DNA of 42,655 nucleotides, from assembly GCA_900197615.1 (NCBI GenBank), contig FZLR01000018.1, positions 1 to 42,655 on the forward strand, read 5' to 3'. Below are positions 42,648 through 42,655 of this stretch, in pieces. Source of the DNA: Rhodospirillaceae bacterium Spongia-Bin9. Its GTDB lineage: Bacteria; Pseudomonadota; Alphaproteobacteria; Bin65. Position 1 is the first letter of the stretch. Each line of letters opens with the position of its first letter. The notes beneath the pieces are model-generated. The model saw only the letters and a list, made by a program, of their open reading frames with translations. It ran no database searches and had not been told where the DNA came from. The translations under genes and the position numbers were made by a program.

Positions 42648-42655
42648 TGCAGCGG

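Overview
The window is high-GC DNA from a free-living-type alphaproteobacterium. Evidence for this is an RpoH with an intact RpoH box next to an RluA-family gene and a small membrane protein, a hisZ-purA pair, a TAXI/fused-TRAP transporter, Tat and Sec exported proteins, many GTG starts and ATGA gene overlaps. The Rhodospirillales side of the class is plausible, but that is an impression and not a phylogeny. No rRNA, tRNA or CRISPR was seen.

Layout. 1-3043: a period-8 tandem repeat at the window edge, an HpcH/HpaI aldolase overlapping an HSL-type esterase, and a convergent membrane adenylate cyclase. 3089-6025: a Tat-exported carotenoid oxygenase and a DUF2141 protein, divergent from a membrane-anchored LytTR regulator. 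About 6100-8520: an AT-richer island with one intact unknown membrane-anchored protein, a heavily decayed exodeoxyribonuclease III gene (7538-8279) and a tyrosine-recombinase C-terminal remnant (8310-8516). 8670-13430: a twin-TM protein, PduO-type cobalamin adenosyltransferase, CitE-like lyase, Gfo/Idh/MocA oxidoreductase, N-formylglutamate amidohydrolase-like protein and a YbdK-type carboxylate-amine ligase. 13456-18495 (minus strand): fused TRAP permease, TAXI receptor and threonine aldolase, with an intrinsic terminator between receptor and permease. 18505-20994: a small membrane protein, an RluA-family pseudouridine synthase broken by one in-frame TAG, and rpoH.

21040-27627 (minus strand) is a serine/histidine/purine block, serC-serA-hisZ-purA, followed by a beta-lactamase-fold protein that has lost its catalytic motifs. 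27970-29942 holds a LigE-like GST and two paralogous exported proteins. 30030-31460 holds two VapBC toxin-antitoxin modules tail to tail, each with an inverted-repeat operator abutting the antitoxin start. 31571-38462 holds a MaoC protein, a trans-aconitate methyltransferase-like enzyme, a sterol-reductase-family (ERG4/ERG24) membrane protein preceded by three 14-bp tandem repeats, a tartrate/D-malate dehydrogenase overlapping a double-hotdog thioesterase, a LysR remnant and an EamA permease. 38716-42647: ahcY, then a convergent trpD-trpC-trpF operon cut near the window end.

Most genes are core metabolism in ordinary arrangements. The signals of most interest are the decayed xthA and integrase island, the amber-interrupted RluA gene, the catalytically dead beta-lactamase-like protein, the paired VapBC modules, the bacterial sterol reductase, and the LytTR/DUF2141/carotenoid-oxygenase cassette. 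I found no clear-cut new multi-gene system.
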